A stretch of 64,000 nucleotides of DNA from Owenia fusiformis (Eukaryota; Annelida; Polychaeta; Sabellida; Oweniidae). The DNA lies in NCBI GenBank assembly GCA_903813345.2, contig CAIIXF020000009.1:2542001-2606000 (forward strand), given 5' to 3'. The translations under genes were made by a program, and so were the position numbers. The number at the start of each line of letters is the position of its first letter. Within the stretch, counting starts at the first letter, position 1. Below the pieces are notes generated by a model that was given only the letters and a program-made list of their open reading frames with translations, made no database searches and was not told the DNA's origin. Shown here in pieces: positions 37,648-47,379 of the stretch.

Positions 37648-38355
37648 TTAATGGTTGGTTGGTAAGATTGGTATATGGATACGATTTCCTAGTAGTCCCC
37701 AGAAGTTGGAATTTCCAGTAGACGATTTGACAAGGTCATCGACTCTGATTTGTTGAGATCGGATCACTGATGTATATGTTTCTAAATCTTGCGTTCGATC
37801 CTTAAGTTTATTTTCGATGTCCGCAATTATAGCTGAATATTCGTTGGAACGTGATGAAAGTGCAGAAATTTGTTTTACGGATTCCTGAAGTTTAGATTGC
37901 AGAAGACTAGATTCACTGGTCGAGGTATATAATTTATCACTATATTCACGAACATCATTTTCCAGAGATTTTATCAATTTCCTTTGTGTTTTCAGCCGAG
38001 TTTTGTCGTCCAATCGTTCACCTTCCAATTTTGCAATTTTTTCTTTATACATCTGATTACCTTTCTTCTGTCCAAAGAATTCACTTTCGATCCGTTTATA
38101 ATCGGAAACTACATTTGTATATACGTCCATATTTACAGATTCTGCTTGGCTGTACTTGTTGTGCGTTTTTGGCTTTGTCTGTACCTGCACAGATTTACAA
38201 TTTACAGTCAAAGATGATTGACAATCCTTGGTGCGATGCATTCCATAAGTTCCACATAATAAACAATAATATCTCTCTTGTATAAACGAAATGCATTGTC
38301 TTTTACGATGACCTCTTCCTTTACAAAACCAACAGGTCACGAGTGATAAATCCAT
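37648..38355 (-). CDS. Double CCHC zinc-knuckle, coiled-coil protein of the LTR element
   Basis: 235 residues starting MDLSLVTCWFCKGRGH. The first knuckle, residues 8-21, is C-x2-C-x4-H-x4-C. The second, at about residues 31-45 (YYCLLCGTYGMHRTKDC), is C-x2-C-x5-H-x4-C. A polar linker follows, then about 120 residues rich in K/E/L/S with heptad character (KIAKLEGERLDDKTRLKTQR, LIKSLENDVREYSDKLY), so a coiled coil is likely. Retroviral-type Gag puts the knuckle at the C-terminus behind the capsid; here it is N-terminal and no capsid-like domain is seen. The likely role is RNA binding and self-assembly for retrotransposition using another element's enzymes. That role is inference. The frame is intact. 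Confidence 0.75.
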   Translation of the reverse strand: MDLSLVTCWFCKGRGHRKRQCISFIQERYYCLLCGTYGMHRTKDCQSSLTVNCKSVQVQTKPKTHNKYSQAESVNMDVYTNVVSDYKRIESEFFGQKKGNQMYKEKIAKLEGERLDDKTRLKTQRKLIKSLENDVREYSDKLYTSTSESSLLQSKLQESVKQISALSSRSNEYSAIIADIENKLKDRTQDLETYTSVIRSQQIRVDDLVKSSTGNSNFWGLLGNRIHIPILPTNH

Positions 38356-38425
38356 TTTGTGTTGCTAAAATTCAGTCAGTCAGCTATAAACTATTTGCTC
38401 ACCTCACACGCTGTTATTTTTGCCT

Positions 38426-38443
38426 ACCCCACTCCTGGTACCA
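38426..38443 (-). promoter_or_regulatory. tRNA-Leu-type primer-binding site
   Basis: Minus-strand TGGTACCAGGAGTGGGGT lies one base after the 5' LTR. It is complementary to a tRNA 3' end reading ACCCCACTCCTGGTACCA, which matches the general form of metazoan tRNA-Leu(UAA) acceptor and T arms. Steamer of the soft-shell clam is reported to use a tRNA-Leu primer, so this is a plausible primer in a mollusc-like host. Confidence 0.7.
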
Positions 38444-38444
38444 A

Positions 38445-38861
38445 TGTAAATGGGCGATGGAAGGCCGTGGGTGGCGAATAAAATACAACAGATACTATGA
38501 TTTAAAATGTCTAAAAAAGTCTATTTCAAAATCTGATACATGTATCTCTGCAACAACTAACTAACTGACTAACTGGGCAACACCCAAACTCAACTGAGTG
38601 AGTGAATGTGATCTATATATATAACATGAAGACATGAATGAAAAGTAAAAACAAACACAGCATGAAACAACATACAAAACTGGTTTAAACAATAGAGCAT
38701 ATATACAAAAGTGACTTGCAAACAACATGGTTATAAATATCTGAAATACTGGATGTAAAAGTAGTTGATGCAAGAGGATTAAAAGGACCTGTTAAAATGA
38801 ACAAGGAAACAAATGGGGATTGATCAATATGAAATTCAAAATATGAAATAGCCTGGTTACA
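38445..38861 (-). repeat. 5' LTR
   Basis: Upstream LTR on the minus strand, starting TGTAACCAGG at 38861 and ending TTTACA at 38445. It differs from the other LTR by two substitutions and two short indels. Confidence 0.88.
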
Positions 38862-40349
38862 TATATATATTATTCATGTGTCTGTATTTATCCTATGGAT
38901 ACGAAATATATATACGACACAAGATAATTTTGGTATGCACCATTAAAATCGTATCCGACTGAAACAACGTGATATCCAATCATATCCGACGGATACTATT
39001 TTTTCATTAGTTTTGAATTTAGCGCCGAAAATTGTTTGATAAATAGCAGCCATGCGATTTAACTTCCAGAATATAGTTCCAAATAAAACATTTTTTGCTC
39101 ATAAAAATGATTTAAATGTTTTCATGCAATCACTTTATTCGGTTTAGAACCCGAACACAATGAAAAAACTAGAATTGAATTGATTTCTAAACCAAGGTGA
39201 AAAGCTTAATGTGATGACCATTTTTTCCAAAGGATTTGGATGATTACAATTATCTGCAACCATAGAATAAATAAGATATTCTATGATGTTCTCGGGCTAT
39301 TATTTTTATCCACTCATGAATATTGCCCATCTCCACTCACTCGTTGCTATCACTCTTAGATATGGGCTATGTACTCATGGATAAAATGATATCCCTCAAA
39401 AACCATAGGATATCCTCTATATATCCAAATGTAATATTTATCATCCACTCTACCCTATATTTGCAGATATTAAAGACAGACATTGGATAATGTCCACCAA
39501 TTTAAGCATTGGGTGACCACATTTAGTAGATTTAAAGGCTCAAATAATAAAAACAATGTACTATATTTAAGATCTAATGTAGTGTAATGTAACCATCTCA
39601 AAATGATGAAATCTGGTGCACGAATCAGAAAAATAATACCATAGTTGAGATCAACTCAAAAATTCCTACAATTTGTTTTATATGGCACTATATCTCGGTG
39701 ATCTTGTTGCTTTTTACATTAATAACTTTTGAACTTGAATAGTTATTACACATATCAATTGTTCATACTGCAACACGGCTCTTATTGTTACAATTTGTTA
39801 TTGTATCGGCAATTAATTGTAGCAACAATGAGTCAGGTTGCAGTTTACATTGACCCATTTTTATACACGTACACACAATAACGTTCCTAGATCCTTGCAA
39901 TAGTTTCATAAACTCTCCGCACTCAAAAGCCATGTGTTTGTTTTTGTTGTTATTACCCAGCCCTTTCACTGAATATGTCAATGTGCGGTATCACAAGGTA
40001 GTTCCAATATGTTGTGTTTTCTGGAGCTTCAAAATGATATTCATTCACATGCATGAACAACTTGGAAAATATTTCTTCCGAATTCCAAATGAAAACACTT
40101 TGTTTGAAATTTAGTTATGCGTAATAATACGAATAAAAAATGACGGACTTTCTTTCGACCAGGTGTGTGGTTCGCGGTTATGGATCTCTGTGCGCGGGTC
40201 AAGGGATATGTTCGGAAACAAGGAAATGGTGGTGCACGGTCAAATATTTCACGTTCGAGGTGTAAGAATCGTGGTTCGAGTGCAAGGAACTAATTCGCGG
40301 TATCAGAACTGATGTTCGCGTTGTTGGAAGTCTAGGAGGCCTGTGGTTG

Positions 40350-41990
40350 TGACTTACAGTATATTTCTGCACAATAAACTTGAGCTGGATTTTTAAATAT
40401 GAACATCGGTATGATCAGCCAGTGAACTGTGATAATATAAAAAATATTCATTGACAAAAATGACTCCTGTCATATGAAGATTCATCTCACTTTTGCATGT
40501 CCATTTATATGGAGGCATAAAAAGTAATTACATGTTATGTTTTTTAGAGCCATGGTAAAATATATGCTTCTCTAGAGGTCATGCCTCAGTGCAAGCATGC
40601 ATATAAGTTCATAAAATGATCATATGAAACAAGAAAATATACTTGAATATATAAAACACAATTTTAAAATGGCTGACATCATTTTATTTCATGTTGAAAA
40701 TTGCACAAAAGTTCCATTTTGGTCCTTACCTAGATTTTTACATATCTCAAGAAGTACCTTAGAAGTACACTTTCCCACTACATATAACTTTCTAGGTAAG
40801 AACCAGGCGTTATATGAACAAAGCAAGAGTTTATCATGACCTTCCTCTCTCTAAAAAATAAGTAGGTCAACACAATTGCAAACATTATTAACTAACCCCT
40901 ACTCAATGACTATTGAAATATGACTATTTATATGTACAAAATATTAATCAAATGAATGTATACAGTGACACAATCAAAAAATGAGACATCTGCCAAGCTG
41001 GGTTTATACATTCTGGAGACGTTTTCTGAGACTGATAAAAAAGTCACATTTTCACAAGAAGTGATACATACCTCCCAAATCAACCAACGTATACTAATAA
41101 TCTTTAATGTTTTTTATTGCTATTCATTGAAAATATACGTATGTATCTACTTGTACAATTTGATCTTACATATCAAGGAAATTAATGATATTGAATTTTT
41201 CAAAAAAATTTAAGTGACCCCAGCGGTGTTTATAGCCATTCATTCTTTAAAATCAGGTTCGTGGTTAATCTAAATCAAGATTTCAAGTGTGCTTACTTCT
41301 TCAAAAAGTTTGAGGAAATCAATCGGTTTACTTCTGATATTTTTTCTTTTTAAAACGATGGCCTGTTGTTTAACATTCGAATAGGTACCGACATTCTCGT
41401 TTTTATAATTATTCCGATTGAAGATTTCAATGTTTCACAATTAGATTGAAAAGAGTATTTTACCCGTTACAAAAATACCGTTTTTGTTTTGATATGAATA
41501 ATACAGGTACAACAGAATAAGTCCACATATCCCGTACAAAACGAATATTAACAGTAAGTTGGACTTTGGTGTAACACTATTTTGTTATTCATACTAACGT
41601 GGTGATAAGCATTAATACAGTGGTTTATATTTCTATCTTACAGCGTTAAGGTAAGTGTAAATATATGTTTAATTTTGTGTAGGATATGTCCATTTAATAT
41701 ATTACTTAACAATCGATGCAATCATACACAAATTCTCGGTTATTTGACACAGTAGTGTGAGGGAGAACTTTTTGATAATGGCGAACAAAAGTAAAGCATT
41801 CAACAGTGTCATTAATGATATAGCATTGTGTTTGTATGTATGTTCCTGAAATGAACATGTAAAAGTAGTAGGCAAATAATAAGTGTGTTTATTATCTAAA
41901 AGAGGAATTCTTAGTGTTAGACTACGAGTTAGTAGTTCTGGTTGAGGACCTATACATACGATACATAGGTTTAATTGACCGAGATTTTCT
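40350..41990. other. Region upstream of the dehydrogenase gene
   Basis: No coding exon or clear repeat. It presumably contains the promoter of the gene starting at 41999. No convincing TATA box was seen close to that start. Confidence 0.4.
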
Positions 41991-41998
41991 TCATCAAG

Positions 41999-44900
41999 AT
42001 GGACCGTTGGAGCGGAAGAGTTGCTCTCGTGACGGGCGCTAGTAGTGGTATCGGAGCGGCCATTGCTGAAGACCTCGTAAAAGCTGGGGTGAAAGTTATT
42101 GGGTGTGCCCGCCGTGTAGAGCTAATACAGGTTAATGCATCTCGAATGTATTGTCTTGCATGTCCACTAATTACACTTAAAAGTTTGTATCACTAAAAAT
42201 ATGAATTCCATAAATGTTAACGTGATCACGGATTAATAAATATTGTACATTCTATTATAGACTAACTTAAAATATTTACCAAAACCCTTCTATAGGCATT
42301 AGCTGAAAAACTTAAAGGAGAGCGTGGTATGTTAAATGCCATAAAATGTGACCTTTATAACGAAGATGAGATCAAAGCCATGTTTGAGGCCATCAACAAG
42401 GATCATGGAGGTGTAGACATATGCATAAACAACGCCGGTATGGGGAATTATGCCCCCTTATTGGACAGTGAAACGACTAAGTGGAAGCAAATGATTAATG
42501 TGAGTTAAGTTCATCGCCGATTTTTATATTAATTGATTTTCAAATCAATTCAAATATTGAGTAACTTTTGCTGACTTAAAATCAGTTTTGCTATATTTTA
42601 TACACCATGCTCTATGATTCTACTTTTGAATTGTCTTACGTAGTCTTGAGTTTTGACTATTAAACAGAAAACAATATATAAGAAAGGGTGGTGTGTACAT
42701 TGTCTTCAGCTGAATATTCTTGCGCTGTGTATCTGCACTCGGGAGGCTATTAAAGGTATGAGAGCACGAGGTATGGATAACGGTCACGTAATACATATAG
42801 CCAGGTGAGTTATTACAACAAACACAAATGAACATTATTTCATTTTAAGTAACAATTCAAAACATGTAGGGGCGAGGAGAAAAAATTGACATAGCATATG
42901 ATTAAAATGGTCTGACTTGAGTAGCTATAACGGGATGTACATGTACCATCCTGTCTTTTCATAAAAACGGCACCTTATACGTCAGAAACTCCATAGCAAT
43001 TTTGACAGACGTATTCACTGAACATTTCAAATTATTATGAAAAGGAAGGCAAACATATTCAATGTCTATGCTTCATATGTTTGAAGTATGGATGCTCATC
43101 GTATTTACCCGGAGCCGGGAGAGCACTTCCTGGCAGCGACAAAACAAATGGTGAGAGCTCTGTTGGAGGGACATAGGAATGAACTAAGAGCGTTGCACTC
43201 TCATATCAGAGTATCGGTGAGTTAATGTTCAAAGATTTAATAAATGGAACATTTAAACATGAATTGAAATTAACAGCAAAATAAGTTCACAGTGTGAAAG
43301 GGATAGGTGGATGAGGATACGGTGTCCAAATATCAAAATTGTACTGTGGGATAGTTAGGGTAACATTTGGACATCGGCACTTATAGTGACTATGTATATG
43401 CTTATTGTGTAGGAGGTATGCCCTGCGATGACCGAAACTCCTTTTACTCTGCAGGGAGGCCCTGTTGATGAGCAGAGTTCACAATATAAGGTAGATTTAG
43501 AACGAAACAAATGGTTCGTATTTAGAACGAAAACTTTTTTTTTTTATGTGTAAAGTTTATCAAAAACGAGGAATATAACTTAATCAAAAGAAGAAAATAA
43601 TTGGAAAACGTTAAAATTAATTTCTCGAATAAGTACGTTTATTTCTTAATTTTGGAATCTTAAAACACCATTCAAAATGCTTCATTGGCTTTGCAACTAA
43701 GGGAGAAGTACAATGCCCTTAAACCAAGGATGCCACATATTTTCCTCAGGATAAACCCTGTAGCCCAGCAAATTATCCATTTGTATTGCATGCGCATGTA
43801 AGAAATTTGAAATAGAAATATTATATTATTTAGATTCACCTCCTGACTAGCTGGAGTGACGAGATTTCTTGTCACCTCAGAAATGACATTAAAACCCAGA
43901 GTGACGAGAAACTTTTCATAAAATGTTCACTAAAATTGCTGTTATTAAATTATTTTTCATCCGATTTACACAACATTTGTTTCAAAGTGTGTAAAACTGA
44001 TCTATGTTGTCTAATTTTACTAAGTTTAGAATCTATAGTTGTATGGGTATGTAGTAAAATGTCAAAAGGTGGCAAAAATGGAACATTCTCTGGTTTCAAC
44101 CGCCGGTTACCGATTTTAATGCCTGGGATTCAAGAGGTTCTTGAAACGTTGATTTAAGGAATCATGTTTTGTTCATTGGCATGCAGGTATAATTTTAATT
44201 CTTTATCTGTTATCATTTTGAATATGTCTAAGTTCCAAGAATATGAAAGTATATGCAGTACATGCAATCTAGTACATGCATATTTTCAATTGAATAAGTA
44301 TTTGTTTGCTACTCAGTGGAGTACACATGGGTTTTAAAAAGAGAGAATTGAAGCTATTAACAAAGAAAATCGTATCAAACTCTCTGGCTATTAACCCTAA
44401 TGTGTACAGTGGGACCGGTCCGTATTTCTCTGGCAGGAAAAACTTTTTTATAGTGCCTATAGCTACAGATAAACGATAATTTTTGGTGTAAAAATTTGGG
44501 TGATCGGGGATTACTATGGCTGAGTTAGCATGGTGGGAACTTGGGATTTGTTTCAGAAATTGCTTGAAAATCAAACCATCTATATGGTTTCATAGAATAA
44601 AACTATAACTCTTTCTTTTAAATATAGACCATATAGAATACTAAATACCATTTCAAACAAGCCATACTTCAAGGTAATCTGACTTGTATTGACTGAGATA
44701 CGATATTATATTGTGGTCCGCGACTCGCGTTTTGATCAAAATAATTTGAGTAAAAAATGTATTTTTTCAATAACTAATGATCATATATCCATGGAAACTT
44801 TTCTGGGAGGTCCTGAACATGTTTGTCAGATGTTTGCAAAAGCACATACCCATATCTTTATTTGTTTTGTAGAAAAATTAATCGTAATATGCATATCATT

Positions 44901-46651
44901 TACAAACTTGAGAATATATATGCATCAACATATTACACTATTATTTGACGTTTGTCACTAGCAAGCAGGTCAGAGTAAATTGTATTTTAAGTTCTAGTTT
45001 TTGAGAATTTTTTTTCTGTTTTCTCTGGTGGCGCTATTTATTCATAATTTTTTCATAAATCAGTAAATGTAGAGCCAAACATGTGATTCTATGTAATATT
45101 TTAATTATGCACCACTAGAAAAATATCTATGATTAGAAGTAAAATAAACCATGAAAATATGTCAATCCTTTTGGCTAAAATACACTTATTTTCAACGCGC
45201 AAGATTGCGTTTTCGCCAGTCGAGATGCACTAAAAACAAATTTTCTCGGCTAATACTCAACCAATATCCGAAATCTTTACACTGTAATATAGCCAGGGGT
45301 TATTTAAAAAAATGTTATCTGTTCAGTATCTTGGGTTTTCGGCTGTGATCTGTCTTCCATCTCTCCATTTTTCGATATTTCATTTTCGACCAAATTATCT
45401 CTGGGTCTAGGAAAGGTATTTACCCAAGGTTTTCTGTCCTAAAAAGGTAGATACTATATATATCTGTCACATTTAGTACACTTTTCTGGCTAAAAAGCAT
45501 TATATGTTGTTTTTGACTGAAAAAAGTAAAAAATACGCGAAAAAAACCATGTTACATTGACCTTCTTTTGAGCCCAATTGACCTATTTTTGAGATTTTGA
45601 TACACTCCCCTCGATAGTTTTGAATGGCCTACAATATGGTACCTTACTTTTCTCTGTACCTCTTCAACTTTTGAAACGCCAGGTGAGGGGTCATCTGACC
45701 CCCCTGTCCATTAGTGTTATGAAAAATACGTTGTACACATTAGGGTTAAACTGAGGCCGTGATGACCAATAGTACAATGACGTCATTTCAAAGGGCAATA
45801 TAGTGACATATTGGACCAAGGGCCGCAGGCCCAAGGTCCAATATTTCACTATTTTGCCCGCAGAAATGACGTTATTACTATTATTACCACCGTTAATGAC
45901 CAGGCCTGAAATAGCAAATTTGAAATAGAAAATCTTACGCACTGAACGATATCACTTTTCCCGGGAAACATTACCGGGCGGATAATGTCATTATTGCCCG
46001 ACTAAAGTCATTAACGCTCGACACAATATTGCTCACGTCAATATAGCAATTTAAATGCCTTCTCAACTAGTACTAAAACCCCTAGAACAGGCCCTGCAAG
46101 GTGGTAATAATTTGAGTTAAAGCTGTGTACTTTATATACCTCATTGTTCTAAAGACGAAGTGTGGAGTTATATTATTGCTCATAGAAAAAAAGTTGACAT
46201 ATTTTACTTATCTGTAACGCGTTGTCTATTGTGGTCTGTTTTTGTTTCAGTTTCTTGAGGCCAGGGACGTATCGGCTTCGGTCATGTATATCTTGTCTCA
46301 ACCACCACATGTCCAGGTGAGTAACAAACTTAGACATCGATTTTAATAAGTGTTATTATCTCCACAGTGCTTGTTTTCAAAAAAAGAAAAACTGTCAATA
46401 TCAATTCTGCGCCTATGATTTAAATATGATGGTGTTAGATGTAGTAGTACTAGTTCCCGTTTTAGTTATTTCTAAATTGTAATTGGCTCTTAGTTATTTA
46501 AATAAAACATTGTCAATAAGGATACTTAAGAATAAAAACCGTTAACTTAATTTTATTCAATGCTATTTTTGAATCATTTCCAGGTTCATGACTATTGGAA
46601 TGTTTTCAGGTTCATGACGTTCTTCTTAGACCAACTGAGCAAGTGTCCTAA
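41999..46651 (+). CDS. DHRS11-like short-chain dehydrogenase/reductase, catalytic residues replaced
   Basis: Seven exons with GT-AG borders join into 248 codons: 41999-42130, 42296-42499, 42710-42804, 43087-43216, 43413-43490, 46251-46316, 46610-46651. The product follows vertebrate DHRS11 (260 residues) end to end. Landmarks are MDRWSGRVALVTGASSGIG with the TGxxxGxG cofactor loop at residues 12-19, GCARR (NADP-type basic pair), DICINNAG (NNAG, 89-92), LNILALCICTREA and the C-terminal RPTEQVS. The catalytic triad is not kept: in the HFYSATK region it reads HFLAATK, so Tyr is Leu159, with Lys163 retained. Thirteen residues before, where Ser is expected, is Asp146. Oxidoreductase activity by the usual Ser-Tyr-Lys mechanism is therefore unlikely. 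Intact frame and splice sites argue for a pseudoenzyme rather than a dead gene. AATAAA lies 8 nt after the stop. Confidence 0.88.
44395..45745. mobile_element. TTAA-flanked piggyBac-like element in intron 5
   Basis: TTAA lies at 44391-44394 and 45746-45749, with perfect 14-bp inverted ends CCCTAATGTGTACA and TGTACACATTAGGG. The right subterminal region holds TTCATAACACTAATGGACAG and GGTCATCTGACCCC. At 1.35 kb with no transposase frame it is non-autonomous. It lies in intron 5 (43491-46250) of the dehydrogenase gene. A related end starts at 50466. Confidence 0.8.
45758..45905. repeat. Intronic long hairpin
   Basis: Left arm: GATGACCAATAGTAC, ATGACGTCATTTC, GGGCAATATAGTGA, TATTGGACCAAGGGCC. 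Right arm: GGCCCAAGGTCCAATATTTC, ACTATTTTGCCC, GAAATGACGTTATT, GTTAATGACC. The loop is only a few bases near 45826 and each arm is about 65-70 bp. Transcribed as part of intron 5 it would fold into a strong stem. I recall similar TTGGACC..GGGCC hairpins as dispersed repeats in molluscs. Confidence 0.75.
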
Positions 46652-46658
46652 ATCACAA

Positions 46659-46772
46659 AATAAATATTCGAGCATCTAATGTGACACTACCGCTACATGT
46701 AAAACAGGCATAAGTGTAAGAAGTATAGTTCACAGTAGACAGCACGGTGATATTCCTGTTAAATACAATAAA
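46659..46772 (+). terminator. Candidate poly(A) signals of the dehydrogenase gene
   Basis: AATAAA occurs at 46659-46664 (8 nt after the stop) and at 46767-46772. The second lies immediately before the hAT insertion at 46783. Confidence 0.4.
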
Positions 46773-46782
46773 GTATAAAGAC

Positions 46783-47366
46783 TAGTGGTGTCAATTAACC
46801 GCTTGAGCATTAACCGGTTAACCGGTGGTTTTTACCGGTTAAAGTCGGTTAACCGGCGGGAAATTTGAACTTATAATTTCAAATGAAATCTTCATCTTCG
46901 ATCTTGAAAGTTGAAAAAATTGGAAAATGATATATCGGCGTTTATTTTTTACGTTCGTCAAGCTTTACGCTATTCTATGTAAGTAAGCGCGGGAAAGCAA
47001 TGTGGCAGGGATTAAAGTTGCTGATTGGATGTTTGTAAGGAATTATCGGACCTATCACATGTATGAGTAGCTCACATGAAACTGACGCTTGAAAAACAAA
47101 CAGATTAAAATGCAAAGTAAGCGCGGGAAAGCAATGTGGCAGGGATTAAAGTTGCTGATTGGATGTTTGTAAGGAGTTATGGGACTTATGACATGTATGA
47201 GTAGCTTACGTGAAACTGACACCATAAAACCAAACGGATTAGCATGCAAAATAAGCGCGGGAAATAACAGAATTATACACGGTCAACTAACCGCCCATAA
47301 AAACTCAGACCGGTCAAGGCATTATCGGCGGTTAACCGGTTAACCGGTTAATACTTGACACCTCTA
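46783..47366. mobile_element. hAT-type non-autonomous element with 8-bp target duplication
   Basis: ATAAAGAC is present directly on both sides (46775-46782; 47367-47374). The ends are TAGTGGTGTCAA and TTGACACCTCTA. An 8-bp duplication with GTGTCAA-type ends is characteristic of hAT elements. Both ends carry repeated AACCGGTTAACCGG palindromes. The interior contains a 133-bp tandem duplication, with TAAGCGCGGGAAAGCAATGT at about 46984 and again at about 47117. No coding capacity. Confidence 0.88.
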
Positions 47367-47379
47367 ATAAAGACACATC

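Larger units (their letters stand above)
36339..38861 (-). mobile_element. Non-autonomous LTR retrotransposon encoding only a zinc-knuckle protein
   Basis: Two direct repeats, 36339-36757 (419 bp) and 38445-38861 (417 bp), start TGTAA and end TTACA. I count two substitutions plus a 4-bp and a 2-bp indel between them, so the insertion is young. TATA flanks both sides (36335-36338, 38862-38865), compatible with a 4-bp target duplication but low in complexity. On the minus strand, one base inside the 5' LTR, lies an 18-nt primer-binding site (38443-38426). The interior is only 1.69 kb. It has one 235-codon frame, no protease, reverse transcriptase, RNase H or integrase, and no convincing polypurine tract before the 3' LTR. 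It belongs with short, gag-only LTR elements of the TRIM/TR-GAG kind and sits inside transposon copy B. Confidence 0.9.
35366..40343. mobile_element. CAGGCC-ended DNA transposon, copy B (interrupted)
   Basis: Inverted relative to copy A at 25915-28638. Both ends are the CAGGCCTCCTAG terminus with the CGCGAAC-rich terminal repeat (35366-35545; 40160-40343). Interior blocks match copy A in reverse order: AATTTGTACATAATACATCC, TTGTTATTTTCCTGTATGTA, ATTATGATGCAATCATC, and GTTATTACCCAGCCCTTTCA. Flanks are TGATT and TGGTT, so any 5-bp duplication has one mismatch. Without the LTR element at 36339-38861 it would be about 2.46 kb, slightly shorter than copy A. Confidence 0.75.
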
